Positions 16,921 through 25,300 of a stretch of DNA of 64,000 nt are shown here, piece after piece. Under the pieces are notes generated by a model. The model searched no databases, was not told the origin of the DNA, and saw nothing but the letters and a program-made list of their open reading frames with translations. The translations under genes were made by a program, and so were the position numbers. Numbering within the stretch: position 1 is the first letter of the stretch; every line of letters begins with the position of its first letter. The stretch is from contig CAWCOL010000007.1 of the NCBI GenBank assembly GCA_963797175.1, forward strand, positions 186,001 to 250,000, read 5' to 3'. The DNA is from DATLLN01 sp963797175 (GTDB lineage: Bacteria > Actinomycetota > Thermoleophilia > Gaiellales > JAICJC01).

Positions 16921-17427
16921 ATGAACGGGATGAGCGAGATGGTGCTGATCCGGGACGGATCGAAGGACTTCGACTTCCTGCACGGTCGCTGGAACGTCCA
17001 CAACCGGTACCTCCGCGAGCGGCTGGCCGGGTCGGACGAGTGGGCCGAGTTCGCGGCGACGGCGGTCACCCGCCCGCTGCTGGACGGGATCGGCAACGAG
17101 GACGAGTTCCGCACCGACCACGAGGGCGGGTTCATCGGGATGGCGTTCCGGTTCTACGACCGGGAGAGCGGGCGCTGGTCGATCTACTGGGCGGACACCC
17201 GGCGGTGCGGCGTGCTCGACCCACCCGTGTCGGGCTCGTTCTCGGGCGACATCGGGCTGTTCTACGGCACCGACCGGCTGGACGGGCGGCCGATCCTCGT
17301 CCGGTTCACGTGGACCGGGGTGACGACCCGGACGCCGCGGTGGGAGCAGGCGTTCTCCGATGACGACGGCCTCAGCTGGGAGACGAACTGGGTGATGACG
17401 TTCACACCCGCGGGAGCCGGGTCGTGA
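16921..17427 (+). CDS. DUF1579-like hypothetical protein
   Basis: A 168-residue soluble protein preceded by GGGAGGAG at good distance from the ATG. The N-terminal FDFLHGRWNVHNRYL and the series of beta strands with Trp and Tyr (RFYDRESGRWSIYWADTR, FVRFTWTGV-like) resemble DUF1579/lipocalin-like small barrels that bind hydrophobic ligands. This is fold-level similarity only. It is divergent from the WYL regulator and is its most likely target. The stop overlaps the next gene's GTG (GTGA), so the two products may work together. Confidence 0.7.
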   Translation: MNGMSEMVLIRDGSKDFDFLHGRWNVHNRYLRERLAGSDEWAEFAATAVTRPLLDGIGNEDEFRTDHEGGFIGMAFRFYDRESGRWSIYWADTRRCGVLDPPVSGSFSGDIGLFYGTDRLDGRPILVRFTWTGVTTRTPRWEQAFSDDDGLSWETNWVMTFTPAGAGS

Positions 17428-17921
17428 GCGCCGCCGTCCACGAGGTCGCGCCGACCTACCACCATGCCGAGAAGTGGATCGCGCCGGCGGCCGGCATCGA
17501 GCTGGCCGGCGCCCGCCTCAAGTGGTACGACATCGCACCGGCCGATGCGCCCGTGCCCGTCGAGATCCGGGAGCTGGCCCGGCGCTCGCTGGCGGACGGC
17601 GCGGCTGCCGGCACGCTGGACTTCGCCGGCCAGCTCGGCTTCGTCATCCTCCACCGCTGCGGCGAGAGCTTCTACTTCCTCATCGTCTGCACCTGGCGCG
17701 GCAACAACGAGGTGTGGGAGACGGTGTGGGCCAAGGACGGCGCCGCCGATCCGGCGTTCCGGCCGTGGCCGGCGCAGGGCGCGCACCGGCCGACGTTCTG
17801 CGTGTGGGAGCTGGGCGCGGTGTGGGCCGAGCAGCAGGCGTGGACGCGCTACCTGCGGACGGAGCGCGGCGAGGACGCGGTGGAGGCGTATCTGGCGGAC
17901 GTCCACGAAGGGCCGGTCTGA
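17424..17921 (+). CDS. Conserved-looking hypothetical protein
   Basis: A 165-residue soluble protein of unknown family, started by a GTG that overlaps the previous stop. Features are an N-terminal PTYHHAEKWIAPAAGIEL, a central FVILHRCGESFYFLIVCTWRG that reads as two buried strands, and a C-terminal WELGAVWAEQQAWTRYLRTERG helix rich in Trp. It has the composition of a folded alpha/beta protein and no membrane span. Coupling with the DUF1579-like gene and proximity to a WYL regulator hint at a shared stress or ligand-binding role. Confidence 0.65.
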   Translation: MSAAVHEVAPTYHHAEKWIAPAAGIELAGARLKWYDIAPADAPVPVEIRELARRSLADGAAAGTLDFAGQLGFVILHRCGESFYFLIVCTWRGNNEVWETVWAKDGAADPAFRPWPAQGAHRPTFCVWELGAVWAEQQAWTRYLRTERGEDAVEAYLADVHEGPV

Positions 17922-17958
17922 CCCGGCACCGCTCGTGGCGGGTCGGTGCCGGTGCGGA

Positions 17959-17964
17959 TACGCT
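17959..17964 (+). promoter_or_regulatory. -10 box TACGCT, leaderless start of the SixA gene
   Basis: TACGCT ends six bases before the GTG at 17971. It helps choose this start over the much longer open frame that runs in from upstream. Confidence 0.5.
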
Positions 17965-17970
17965 GGGCGG

Positions 17971-18465
17971 GTGCCGACCCTCTACGTCCTCCGCCATGCG
18001 AAATCGAGCTGGGACGACGACTCGCTGCCCGACCACGACCGGCCACTGGCGCCGCGCGGGATCCGCAACGCGCAGACGATGGCCCTCTCGATCCGATGGG
18101 CCGATCCTCTGCCAGAGCTCGTGATCTGCTCGGGCGCGCTTCGCACCCGCCAGACACTGGAGCTGGTGGCCTCCGCCCTCGGCGACGCCGACGTCGTGGT
18201 CGAGGAGGGCCTCTACGGCGCATCAGCGGACGAGCTGCTCGGCCGCGTCCGCGAGATCCCGGACGACGTCGGCGCGGCGATGCTGATCGGCCACAACCCG
18301 GGGATGCAGGAGCTGGTCGTGCGCCTGTCGCAGCCGGGGGACGAGCGGGACGCGGCGGCAGAGAAGTTCCCGACCTGCGCGTTCGCCTCGATCAGGCTCG
18401 CAGCGCCGTGGGCCGCGGTCACCGACGGCGGGGGCGTCCTCTACGAGCTCGCAACTACCCGCTGA
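17971..18465 (+). CDS. SixA-type histidine phosphatase
   Basis: A 164-residue histidine phosphatase of branch 1. YVLRHAKSSW at the N-terminus carries the RHG-like catalytic signature (RHA-K, the SixA variant with a phosphorylated His). SGALRTRQTLELVA supplies the second arginine, and LIGHNPGMQELV the late catalytic His. SixA of E. coli dephosphorylates phosphohistidine on phosphotransferase proteins; the relatives in actinobacteria have unknown partners. The last 11 bases overlap the convergent gene that ends the ARPP-1 operon. Confidence 0.88.
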   Translation: MPTLYVLRHAKSSWDDDSLPDHDRPLAPRGIRNAQTMALSIRWADPLPELVICSGALRTRQTLELVASALGDADVVVEEGLYGASADELLGRVREIPDDVGAAMLIGHNPGMQELVVRLSQPGDERDAAAEKFPTCAFASIRLAAPWAAVTDGGGVLYELATTR

Positions 18466-19312
18466 GCCGGTCGCCCCACGCGCTGTCGACCAGCGCGCGG
18501 TGCGCGGCGACGAGCGGCTCGATGGTGGCGTAGAGCAGCATCGAGATCAGCCACGGCTGCCGCTGCTCGGGCAGCACCGCCACCTTGGAGAGCAGCACGA
18601 GCGACTCGCCGTGCCCGGCCACCACCCGCAGCGCGTAGGTGTAGGGGACGCGGTCGAGCTGGTCGCTGACGGCGAGCGCGGACGCGACCAGTTCGGGCGG
18701 CGGCGCCGGCTGGTAGAGCGCCGCCACGCTGATCGTGCGGTCGAGACACGACACGGCCAGGCGGACGCTGTGCCGGCGCCGGACGACCGTCAGCTCGAGG
18801 TGGTCGTCGTGCCGCTCCGGCCCGAACTGCCCGAGCACCTGCTCCGCCAGGTCGAGCAGGCGCCGGTCCTCGTCGGCCTGCGCCGGCCCGGGCAACAGGA
18901 ACGTCTGGGCGGCCGCCGGCGCCGACTCGTCGACCAGCACCTGCAGCGGCCCCGTCTCCCGGTACCCCTCGCGGAACGTGCGGACGACGTGCTCGGCCAG
19001 CTCGCGGTAGTGGCGCTTGCGCTGCGGCCGGAAGTACTGGAACCAGTTGGGGATGTGCTCGCCCGGCGGCCGCCAGCCCAGCCGCTCCATCCGGGCGGCG
19101 CCGCGCTCGCCCAGCCGTCCGCGCTCGACGAACCGGTCGGCGACGGCCTCGCCCCAGAAGATCCCGGGGTCGGCGCTGAACTCGACGAACCGCTCCGCGC
19201 CCGGGTCGGCCGGGCGCACGATCACGCGGCGGACGTGGCGCTCGTCCACCCAGCGGAGCGCGCAGGCGATCTCGCGGAGCAGCTCCGATGCGGCCGGCTC
19301 GGGCGGGCTCAT
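18455..19312 (-). CDS. YbjN/CesT-type chaperone-like protein (TY-Chap-like), last gene of stress operon
   Basis: A 285-residue protein. The N-terminal third (ELLREIACALRWVDERHVRRV, FVEFSADPGIFWGEAVAD, then ERLGWRPPGEHIPNWFQYF) has the pattern of the TY-Chap N-terminal domains known from actinobacterial conflict and secretion-like loci. The remainder is a YbjN-like alpha/beta unit (LDRTISVAALYQPAPPPEL, VPYTYALRVVAGHGESLVLLSKV). I recall this family from comparative genomics only, so treat the name as tentative. The ATG overlaps the stop of the ARPP-1 gene. It may hold or deliver peptides for the operon. Confidence 0.6.
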   Translation of the reverse strand: MSPPEPAASELLREIACALRWVDERHVRRVIVRPADPGAERFVEFSADPGIFWGEAVADRFVERGRLGERGAARMERLGWRPPGEHIPNWFQYFRPQRKRHYRELAEHVVRTFREGYRETGPLQVLVDESAPAAAQTFLLPGPAQADEDRRLLDLAEQVLGQFGPERHDDHLELTVVRRRHSVRLAVSCLDRTISVAALYQPAPPPELVASALAVSDQLDRVPYTYALRVVAGHGESLVLLSKVAVLPEQRQPWLISMLLYATIEPLVAAHRALVDSAWGDRLSG

Positions 19313-20193
19313 CCCTCCTGCCCCCCGTGCACGGACAGCGCGACCAGCTCGTCGCCGGCGAGGATCCCGCTGCCGAGGACACCCGGCGCCTCCAGGTGCA
19401 CGCCCGTCCCCTCGCCCGCGGCGGGCCGGTGCTCGACCGGCGTCGCGAGCACCAGGCCGATCGCCTTGGAGGCGGTGGCGGCCTGGCCGGCGGCGTCCAG
19501 CGCGTCGAAGGCGTAGCCCGCCAGCAGCTTCGAGTGCAGCGTCGCGAACACCTCCGGCCGCGAGACCAGGTCGAGGCACCAGCCCTGCCCGGCGACCGCG
19601 GCGATCGCTCCGCACTGGCCCGGCTCCAGCGGGAACCGTCCGGCCAGTGCGGCCAGCCGGTCGCCGCCGGCGGCGAAGGCGTCGGACGCCGCCTCGGTCG
19701 GCGAGTGCACGCCCCGCGCGTCCAGCTGGAGGGCGACGGTCGCCCACACCGCCTGCTGCGCCGCGCCGCGGGCGAGCTCGTCGGCGCGAAGCGCCCCCGC
19801 CTTGCGGCGGCGCAGCTCCGGGCCGGCCACGTGCCGGGCCGCCCGGAAGCCGCCGCGCGGCGACCAGCGGCCGCGCTCCACGCACGAGACGGGGATGCGG
19901 GTCGTGGAGCCCGCGCCGAGCAGCACCGCGACGTTCACGATGCGGTTCTGCAGGGCGCCGACCAGCTCCTCGCCGTCGTAGAGCAGCACGCCGCGGTCGA
20001 GCGGGTTTCGCACCGCGAGCTCGCCCACGTCTCCGCCCTCCACCTCGCCGATCGCGAGCCCTCGCTCCAGCGCCTCGTCCAGCGACACGTAGTCGCAGAC
20101 CGGGTTGCGCCGCGGAAAGAGCGGCGTGAGGGTGAGGCCGCCGTGCGTGCGCGGCTCACCGAGCTGAACGGGCAGATCGAGCGTGGTGGTCAT
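19309..20193 (-). CDS. ARPP-1-domain protein
   Basis: A 294-residue soluble protein. The ordered motifs LTLTPLFPRR, CDYVSLDEALERGLAIGEVEGG, ELAVRNPLDRGVLLYDGEELVGALQNRI and IPVSCVERGRWSP match the ARPP-1 domain (ARG and rhodanese/phosphatase-associated protein), a family of unknown biochemistry met in predicted stress or conflict gene clusters. A conserved Cys sits in the SCVERGRW segment. The start at 20193 follows the peptidase gene by 51 bases, the only real gap in the operon, and its stop overlaps the next gene. No catalytic role is proven for the family. Confidence 0.75.
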   Translation of the reverse strand: MTTTLDLPVQLGEPRTHGGLTLTPLFPRRNPVCDYVSLDEALERGLAIGEVEGGDVGELAVRNPLDRGVLLYDGEELVGALQNRIVNVAVLLGAGSTTRIPVSCVERGRWSPRGGFRAARHVAGPELRRRKAGALRADELARGAAQQAVWATVALQLDARGVHSPTEAASDAFAAGGDRLAALAGRFPLEPGQCGAIAAVAGQGWCLDLVSRPEVFATLHSKLLAGYAFDALDAAGQAATASKAIGLVLATPVEHRPAAGEGTGVHLEAPGVLGSGILAGDELVALSVHGGQEG

Positions 20194-20244
20194 CGGGCCT
20201 CCTCGGGGTGTGTGCCGAGGATGTCCGCGAGCCGCCCGCCGACC

Positions 20245-20811
20245 TTACTGCCAGGCCCTCCACTGCTCGTCGAGATCGACCGGGAGCGCCTCGAGATGGC
20301 CCAGGTTGACCAGCCGGAAGCCCATCGCGATGTCCGACACCGCGAACATCGGCGCCAGCACGATGGGGTCGGGGCCGATCCGCGCGACCTCCTGCTCGAC
20401 CAGCGCCTCGGGCATCAGCAGCTCGGCTGCGAACCGGTTCGCCTCGCGCTCGCGCAGCCGCTCGGGGCTCTCGGGGTCGGGCCGAAGGTCGCCCGCGCGG
20501 CAGTAGACCGCCGCCTCGTCCTCGCCGGTTGCGTGCAGCAGGAAGTGGCCGACCTCGTGGGCGACCGAGAACCGCCGCCGCTCCCAGGTCTCGTGCCGGC
20601 TCACCCAGATCTCATGCCGCCCCGGCAGCAGCATGCCGGAGAGCGCCAGGCCGGACGGCGCGCCGGGGACGAGCGAGAGGTCGTCGGCGCGGCGGACGCG
20701 CAGGCAGCACAGGCTCTCTGCCAGCTCGTCCACGTCCACCGGCGGCGCCGGGCGCCGGTACGCCGCGCCGAACCGGTCGAGCGCCGAGCGCGCCGCGCCG
20801 ACCTCATCCAC
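20245..20811 (-). CDS. ImmA/IrrE-family metallopeptidase
   Basis: A 188-residue COG2856 peptidase. FSVAHEVGHFLLH contains the HExxH zinc motif and REREANRFAAELLMPEALV the third-ligand glutamate helix, the standard ImmA arrangement. In ICEBs1 and Deinococcus, such enzymes cut a partner HTH repressor. Here the preceding gene, overlapped by eight bases, encodes an HTH protein, a fitting target. The GTG at 20811 is the only sensible start because the upstream part of the open frame lies inside the HTH gene. It is probably cytosolic and part of a signalling switch. Confidence 0.88.
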   Translation of the reverse strand: MDEVGAARSALDRFGAAYRRPAPPVDVDELAESLCCLRVRRADDLSLVPGAPSGLALSGMLLPGRHEIWVSRHETWERRRFSVAHEVGHFLLHATGEDEAAVYCRAGDLRPDPESPERLREREANRFAAELLMPEALVEQEVARIGPDPIVLAPMFAVSDIAMGFRLVNLGHLEALPVDLDEQWRAWQ

Positions 20812-21400
20812 CGGGACCGCCGCCGAACAGGTCGTCCACGCGGGCGTCGGGCGCCGGCTCGTCCGCCAGCAGCGTGAGCGGGTCGCCGTCCGGCTCGGGC
20901 CCGGGCCGCGCGAAGACCGCCACGGCGGGCGCCGACGGAGCCGGCGGGAGCCCGCGGCCCGCGTCGAGCAGCGCCGCGGGGACGCCCAGCACGGCCGCGA
21001 GCGCGGCCACGACGGCCGGCCGCACCGCCATCGGGCTGCGCTGTCCCGTCTCGAGCTCGTGGACGTACCCGGCGACCTGCGGCTCGCATCCGGCGAGGCC
21101 AAGCTGGGCCGCGAGCCGGCGGACGAGATCGCCGCGCGTCGTGTGGGTGCGCGCCCGCAGGTCGGGGAGCAGCTGGGTCCAGGGTTGGGGCGGCGCGAGC
21201 TCCGGGCGGCGCGCCGCCTCGAGCACGTCGTCGTCGGAGAAGGCCTCGGCCGGGTGGGTCGCGAGGTACGCGGCCAGCATGCCCGAGAGCGCGTCGGCGT
21301 CGTCGCCCGCCTCGGCGATCAGGTCGGCCGGGTCGGGCTCGCGCCCGGCATCGCGCTCCTCCAGGAACCGCGTGAACAGCTCGACGGCTCGGTCGCTCAT
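20804..21400 (-). CDS. Xre-type HTH protein, probable ImmA target
   Basis: A 198-residue protein in three parts. An acidic N-terminal region (LFTRFLEERDAGREPDPADLI) has the look of a sigma- or kinase-associated domain. A Cro/CI-like HTH follows (LVRRLAAQLG, VAGYVHELETGQRSP, VVAALAAVLGVPAALL, about 90-150). A Pro/Asp-rich flexible tail follows that and could hold a cleavage site. Its ATG overlaps the sigma-factor stop (ATGA), and its stop overlaps the peptidase start. This arrangement suggests a repressor or anti-sigma factor removed by ImmA-type proteolysis. The role is inferred from neighbours. Confidence 0.75.
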   Translation of the reverse strand: MSDRAVELFTRFLEERDAGREPDPADLIAEAGDDADALSGMLAAYLATHPAEAFSDDDVLEAARRPELAPPQPWTQLLPDLRARTHTTRGDLVRRLAAQLGLAGCEPQVAGYVHELETGQRSPMAVRPAVVAALAAVLGVPAALLDAGRGLPPAPSAPAVAVFARPGPEPDGDPLTLLADEPAPDARVDDLFGGGPGG

Positions 21401-21972
21401 CGCGCCTCCTCCTGCAACCGGCGCAGCGACCGGTGGACGATCACGTCGATGTTCCCCGGCGTCGTCCCCATGCTCTTCGCCACCGTGCCGCTCGGCTCGC
21501 CGTCGATGATGCGGCGGCGCACGACCTCACGCTGCCGCTCGGTGAGCGGCGCCAGCAGCTGGTCGATGCACTCCGCGGCCCCGACGTCGTCCAGGCCGGC
21601 ATCATCCGCGCCCCCCGACCATTCGTCGAGCGGCGACGTCTCCACGTCACGCCGGCCGAAGTGGTCGGCCCGCACACGCTGGGCGATCCGCATCAGGAGG
21701 CCGGCCGGGTTCTGGATCTCGGCTCCGCGGTACGCGGTGCGGGTGAACCGCGCCCACACCTGCGCCGTGACGTCGTCCGCGGCCTCACGCGGCACCTTGG
21801 CGGCCACCACCGCGCGCACCAGGTCGCTGCGGCGGAGGTAGACGACGGCCATCGCGCGGTTCGCGGTCTCCCGCTCGGCGCCGCCGCCCGTAATACAGCG
21901 CCGGGCCAGCCGGACGAGCGACGCGTCGTCGAGCGTCCGCAGGTCGTCCGGGGAGCGGGGATGGTCGGCCAT
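21397..21972 (-). CDS. ECF-like RNA polymerase sigma factor, first gene of ARPP-1 operon
   Basis: A 191-residue sigma-70-family protein. Region 2 spans about 35-100 (VPREAADDVTAQVWARFTRTAYRGAE), and region 4 is the C-terminal HTH (LTERQREVVRRRIIDGEPSGTVAKSMG, then DVIVHRSLRRLQEEA). The last helix is typical of ECF regulators. The ATG at 21972 is backed by a -10 box just upstream; the longer open frame runs through non-coding sequence. It leads a five-gene coupled operon with an HTH protein and an ImmA-type peptidase, so it is probably the output of that switch. Confidence 0.85.
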   Translation of the reverse strand: MADHPRSPDDLRTLDDASLVRLARRCITGGGAERETANRAMAVVYLRRSDLVRAVVAAKVPREAADDVTAQVWARFTRTAYRGAEIQNPAGLLMRIAQRVRADHFGRRDVETSPLDEWSGGADDAGLDDVGAAECIDQLLAPLTERQREVVRRRIIDGEPSGTVAKSMGTTPGNIDVIVHRSLRRLQEEAR

Positions 21973-21980
21973 CCGCTGAC

Positions 21981-21986
21981 ATCCTA
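21981..21986 (-). promoter_or_regulatory. -10 box TAGGAT, leaderless start of the sigma/ARPP-1 operon
   Basis: TAGGAT on the minus strand ends eight bases before the ATG at 21972. The divergent gene at 22082 has its own box, so 109 bases carry both promoters. Confidence 0.5.
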
Positions 21987-22068
21987 CGAAGCTTGCGCAC
22001 AGAGGGCCAGACGGAGGGCGGCGGAGGCATCCAGGTACGTCGCCCGCGACGCCACACGACTTACGGCG

Positions 22069-22074
22069 TACACT
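22069..22074 (+). promoter_or_regulatory. -10 box TACACT, leaderless start of a small gene
   Basis: TACACT ends seven bases before the ATG at 22082 and is part of the evidence that this small gene is real. Confidence 0.5.
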
Positions 22075-22081
22075 CCCCGCG

Positions 22082-22270
22082 ATGGTCGGATTCCTCGATC
22101 GCCTGATGGACACGCTGACGAAGCGCAACGCCAAGCTCGTCGGCTCCGGCCATGCGCCCGACGACACGTCGCCGCCGACCGGCTCGCCCGAGCTCTCCGC
22201 CGAGCTCGAGGCGGACTACGGGCCGGACTCGCCGGCCGCGGAACCGCCCGTCGACGACGCCACGCGGTAG
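22082..22270 (+). CDS. Small hypothetical protein
   Basis: A 62-residue protein: an amphipathic N-terminal helix (MVGFLDRLMDTLTKRNAKLV) followed by a Pro/Asp/Ser-rich, probably disordered acidic tail. No family is recognised. Support comes from the -10 box directly upstream and from the clean gap to the next gene. It lies between the sigma/ARPP-1 operon (divergent) and the nuclease-helicase gene (same strand, 49 bases on), so it may belong to either. Confidence 0.5.
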   Translation: MVGFLDRLMDTLTKRNAKLVGSGHAPDDTSPPTGSPELSAELEADYGPDSPAAEPPVDDATR

Positions 22271-22306
22271 CTGACCGGCCGCTGCAAGGTTCGCGCCGCG
22301 ATGCGC

Positions 22307-22312
22307 GACACT
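22307..22312 (+). promoter_or_regulatory. -10-like GACACT before the nuclease-helicase gene
   Basis: GACACT ends seven bases before the ATG at 22320. Its first base departs from TANNNT, so confidence is lower than for the other boxes. Confidence 0.35.
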
Positions 22313-22319
22313 GCACTCG

Positions 22320-25300
22320 ATGCGCCGCTTCGACGACCGCCTGCTGCTCTCCCCGTCCGACCTGAACAGCCTGCTCGAGTGCCGGCACCTGATGACGCTC
22401 GAGGTCGCGCGGTTCCGCGGCGAGCCCGGTCCGAAGCCGGTGCAGGGCGCGCACACCGCCATCCTCGTCCGCTACGGCGAGCAGCACGAGGCCGAGGTGC
22501 TGCGGCGGATGGAGGCCGAGGGCCGGCAGATCGTGCGGATCGAGACCGGGCGCACGCAGGACGAGCTGCGGGCCGCCATCGCGCAGACGGCCCAGGCCAT
22601 GCGCGACGGGGCGGAGGTGATCCACCAGGCGGCGCTGGTCGCCGGATCGGTCGGGGGGTACGCCGACTTCCTCGAGCGCGTCGAGCGGCCCTCGGTGCTG
22701 GGTGAGTGGAGCTACGAGCCGGCCGATGCCAAGCTGGCGCGGGTCACGAAGCCGTACTTCCTCGTGCAGCTCTCGGCGTACGGGCTGGTGCTCGAGCAGC
22801 TCCAGCAGCTCGCGCCCGACGAGCTGGCCGTGCTGCTCGGCGACGGCACGCGCGATCCCTACCGCGCGAACGACTTCGCCGCGTACGTGCGCCGCCTGGA
22901 GGGCCGGGCGCTCGGCCTGGCCGAGGCCGGCCCTGGCGAGACGTACCCGCTGCCCTGCGCGCACTGCCCGATCTGCGGCTACCGGCACGCCTGCGAGGCC
23001 CGCCGCGAGCGGGACGACCACCTCTCGCTGGTCGCCGGCCTGGCTCGCGACCAGGCGCGCAAGCTGGAGGAGGCCGGCGTGCCCACGCTGACGGCGCTGG
23101 CCGAGCTGCCCGAGGGAAAGCGGGTGCCGCAGCTTGCAGGACAGACGCTCGCCACGCTGCGCCGCCAGGCGACGCTCCAGCTGTCCGAGCGGCGCACCGG
23201 GACGCCCCGCTACGAGCTGCTCGACACCGAGGACGGGCGCGGCCTGGAGCTGCTGCCGGAGCCGGCCGAGGGCGACCTCTTCTTCGACATCGAGGGCGAC
23301 CCGTACATCGGCGACAAGGGTCTCGAGTACCTGCTCGGCGTCGGCTGGCTGGAGAACGGCGAGGAGCGCTACACGGTGCTGTGGGCGCACGACCGCGAGC
23401 AGGAGCGGGTCGCCTTCGAGCGGCTGATCGACCTCTTCGCCGGCTGGCGCGCCGCGCATCCGGGAGCGCACATCTACCACTACGCCTCCTACGAGGAGCA
23501 GGCGCTGAAGGCGCTCGCGATGTACCACGCGACCCGCGAGGCCGAGGTGGACGACCTGCTCCGCACCGGTGCGCTGGTCGACCTCTACCGGGTCGTCCGC
23601 CAGTCGGTCGCGATCTCCAAGCCGAGCTACTCGCTCAAGCAGGTCGAGGACTTCTACCCGTTCGCGCGGGAGGCGAAGGTGAAGGAGGCGGGCGGCTCGA
23701 TCGTCGCCTACGAGCACTGGCTGCTCGACCGCGACCCGGCGGCGCTGGAGGAGATTGCCCAGTACAACCGCGAGGACTGCCACTCGACCCGCCGTCTGCG
23801 CGACTGGCTGCTGGGGCTGCGCGACGAGCGGATCGCCGGCGGCCACGAGGTGCCGTGGCGACCCGATCCGGAGCCGCAGACGAGCGAGAAGCGCGAGGCC
23901 GAGGACGAGCAGACCGGCCGGCTGCGCGAGGCGCTGCGGGCCCGCGGCGACGACGAGGCGGTGCTGCTCGCCGAGCTGCTGCTCTACCACCGGCGCGAGG
24001 CGAAGCCTGGCTGGTGGTGGTGGTTCGAGCGGCTCCAGAAGAGCGACGAGCAGCTGCGCGACGACGACGCCGAGGCGATCGGGTCGCTCGAGCCCGCCGG
24101 CCCGGAGACGCAGCACAAGCAGAGCAGGCTCGTGCCGATGCGGTTCCCGCCCCAGGTGTTCAAGCTCGGCCCCGGCGACGACATCGCCGACCCCGTCACC
24201 GAGCGCGCGATCGACGTCGTGGAGATGGATGCCGACCGGCGGACGCTCACGCTCCGCCTGGGCAGCAGGGCGTGGGGCGATGCGGTGCCGCGGTCGCTGA
24301 TCCCGGGCGGGCCGTGGATGACCGAGGCGCAGCGCGCGGCGCTCCGCACGCTGGCGGCGTCCGTCCTGGCGAGGGACGGCGCGTACCCCGCGAGCGAGGC
24401 GCTGCTCCGCGGTGACGACCCGCAGGTGACGGCCCATCCGCCGGGCACACCGCTGCTGGCGCCCTACAGCCCGGACGGTGCGGTGGACGTCGCGCTCCGG
24501 CTCGACCGCAGCGTGCTGCCGATCCAGGGGCCGCCGGGCACGGGCAAGACGTACTGCGGGGCGCGCATCGCCCTGGCGCTGATCGCCGCCGGCCGCCGGG
24601 TCGGCGTCACCGCGCCCAGCCACAAGGCGATCCACAACCTGCTCGAGGAGATCGAGCGGCTGGCCGGCGCCGCCGGGGTCCGGTTCCGCGGTCTCAAGGC
24701 GAGCAGCTCCAAGGAGCACGCCTACGCCTCGCCGCTGGGCGACGCAGGGATGATCGAGACGGTCGGATCGGCGGACTGCGAGGGTGCGGAGGGCGACGTG
24801 CGGCTGATCGCCGGCACGGCGTGGCTCTTCTGCCGGGCAGGGATGCGCGGCGCCCTGGACACGCTGATCGTCGACGAGGCGGGGCAGGTCTCACTCGCCG
24901 ACACGCTCGCGGTCAGCCTCGCGGCCCGGAACCTCGTCCTGCTCGGCGATCCGCAGCAGCTCGCCCAGGTCGCGCAGGGCGGCCACCCCGAGGGCACCGC
25001 GGTGTCGGCCCTCGGCCACCTGCTCGGCGAGCTCCGGACGATGCCGCCCGAGCGTGGCCTGTTCATCGACATGAGCCGGCGCATGCACCCCGATGTCTGC
25101 CGCTTCGTCAGCGAGATCAGCTACGCCAGGGAGCTGCACAGCCTGGCCGAGTGCGCCAACCAGCGGGTGATCTCGCCCGGTCTGACCGGGTCGGGTCTTC
25201 GCGCCCAACTCGTCGCCCATCGCGACAACCGCCGGGAGTCGATCGAGGAGTGCGAAGTCATCGCCCGCGAGGTCGCGCTGCTCGCAGGCGGCACCGTCGT

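Noticed and set aside
21984..24719. A 911-codon open frame on the minus strand opposite the nuclease-helicase gene
   Set aside because: It is a GC-driven shadow frame: Arg/Val/Leu/Gln/His-rich with no domain, and it is wholly antisense to a gene with clear helicase motifs.
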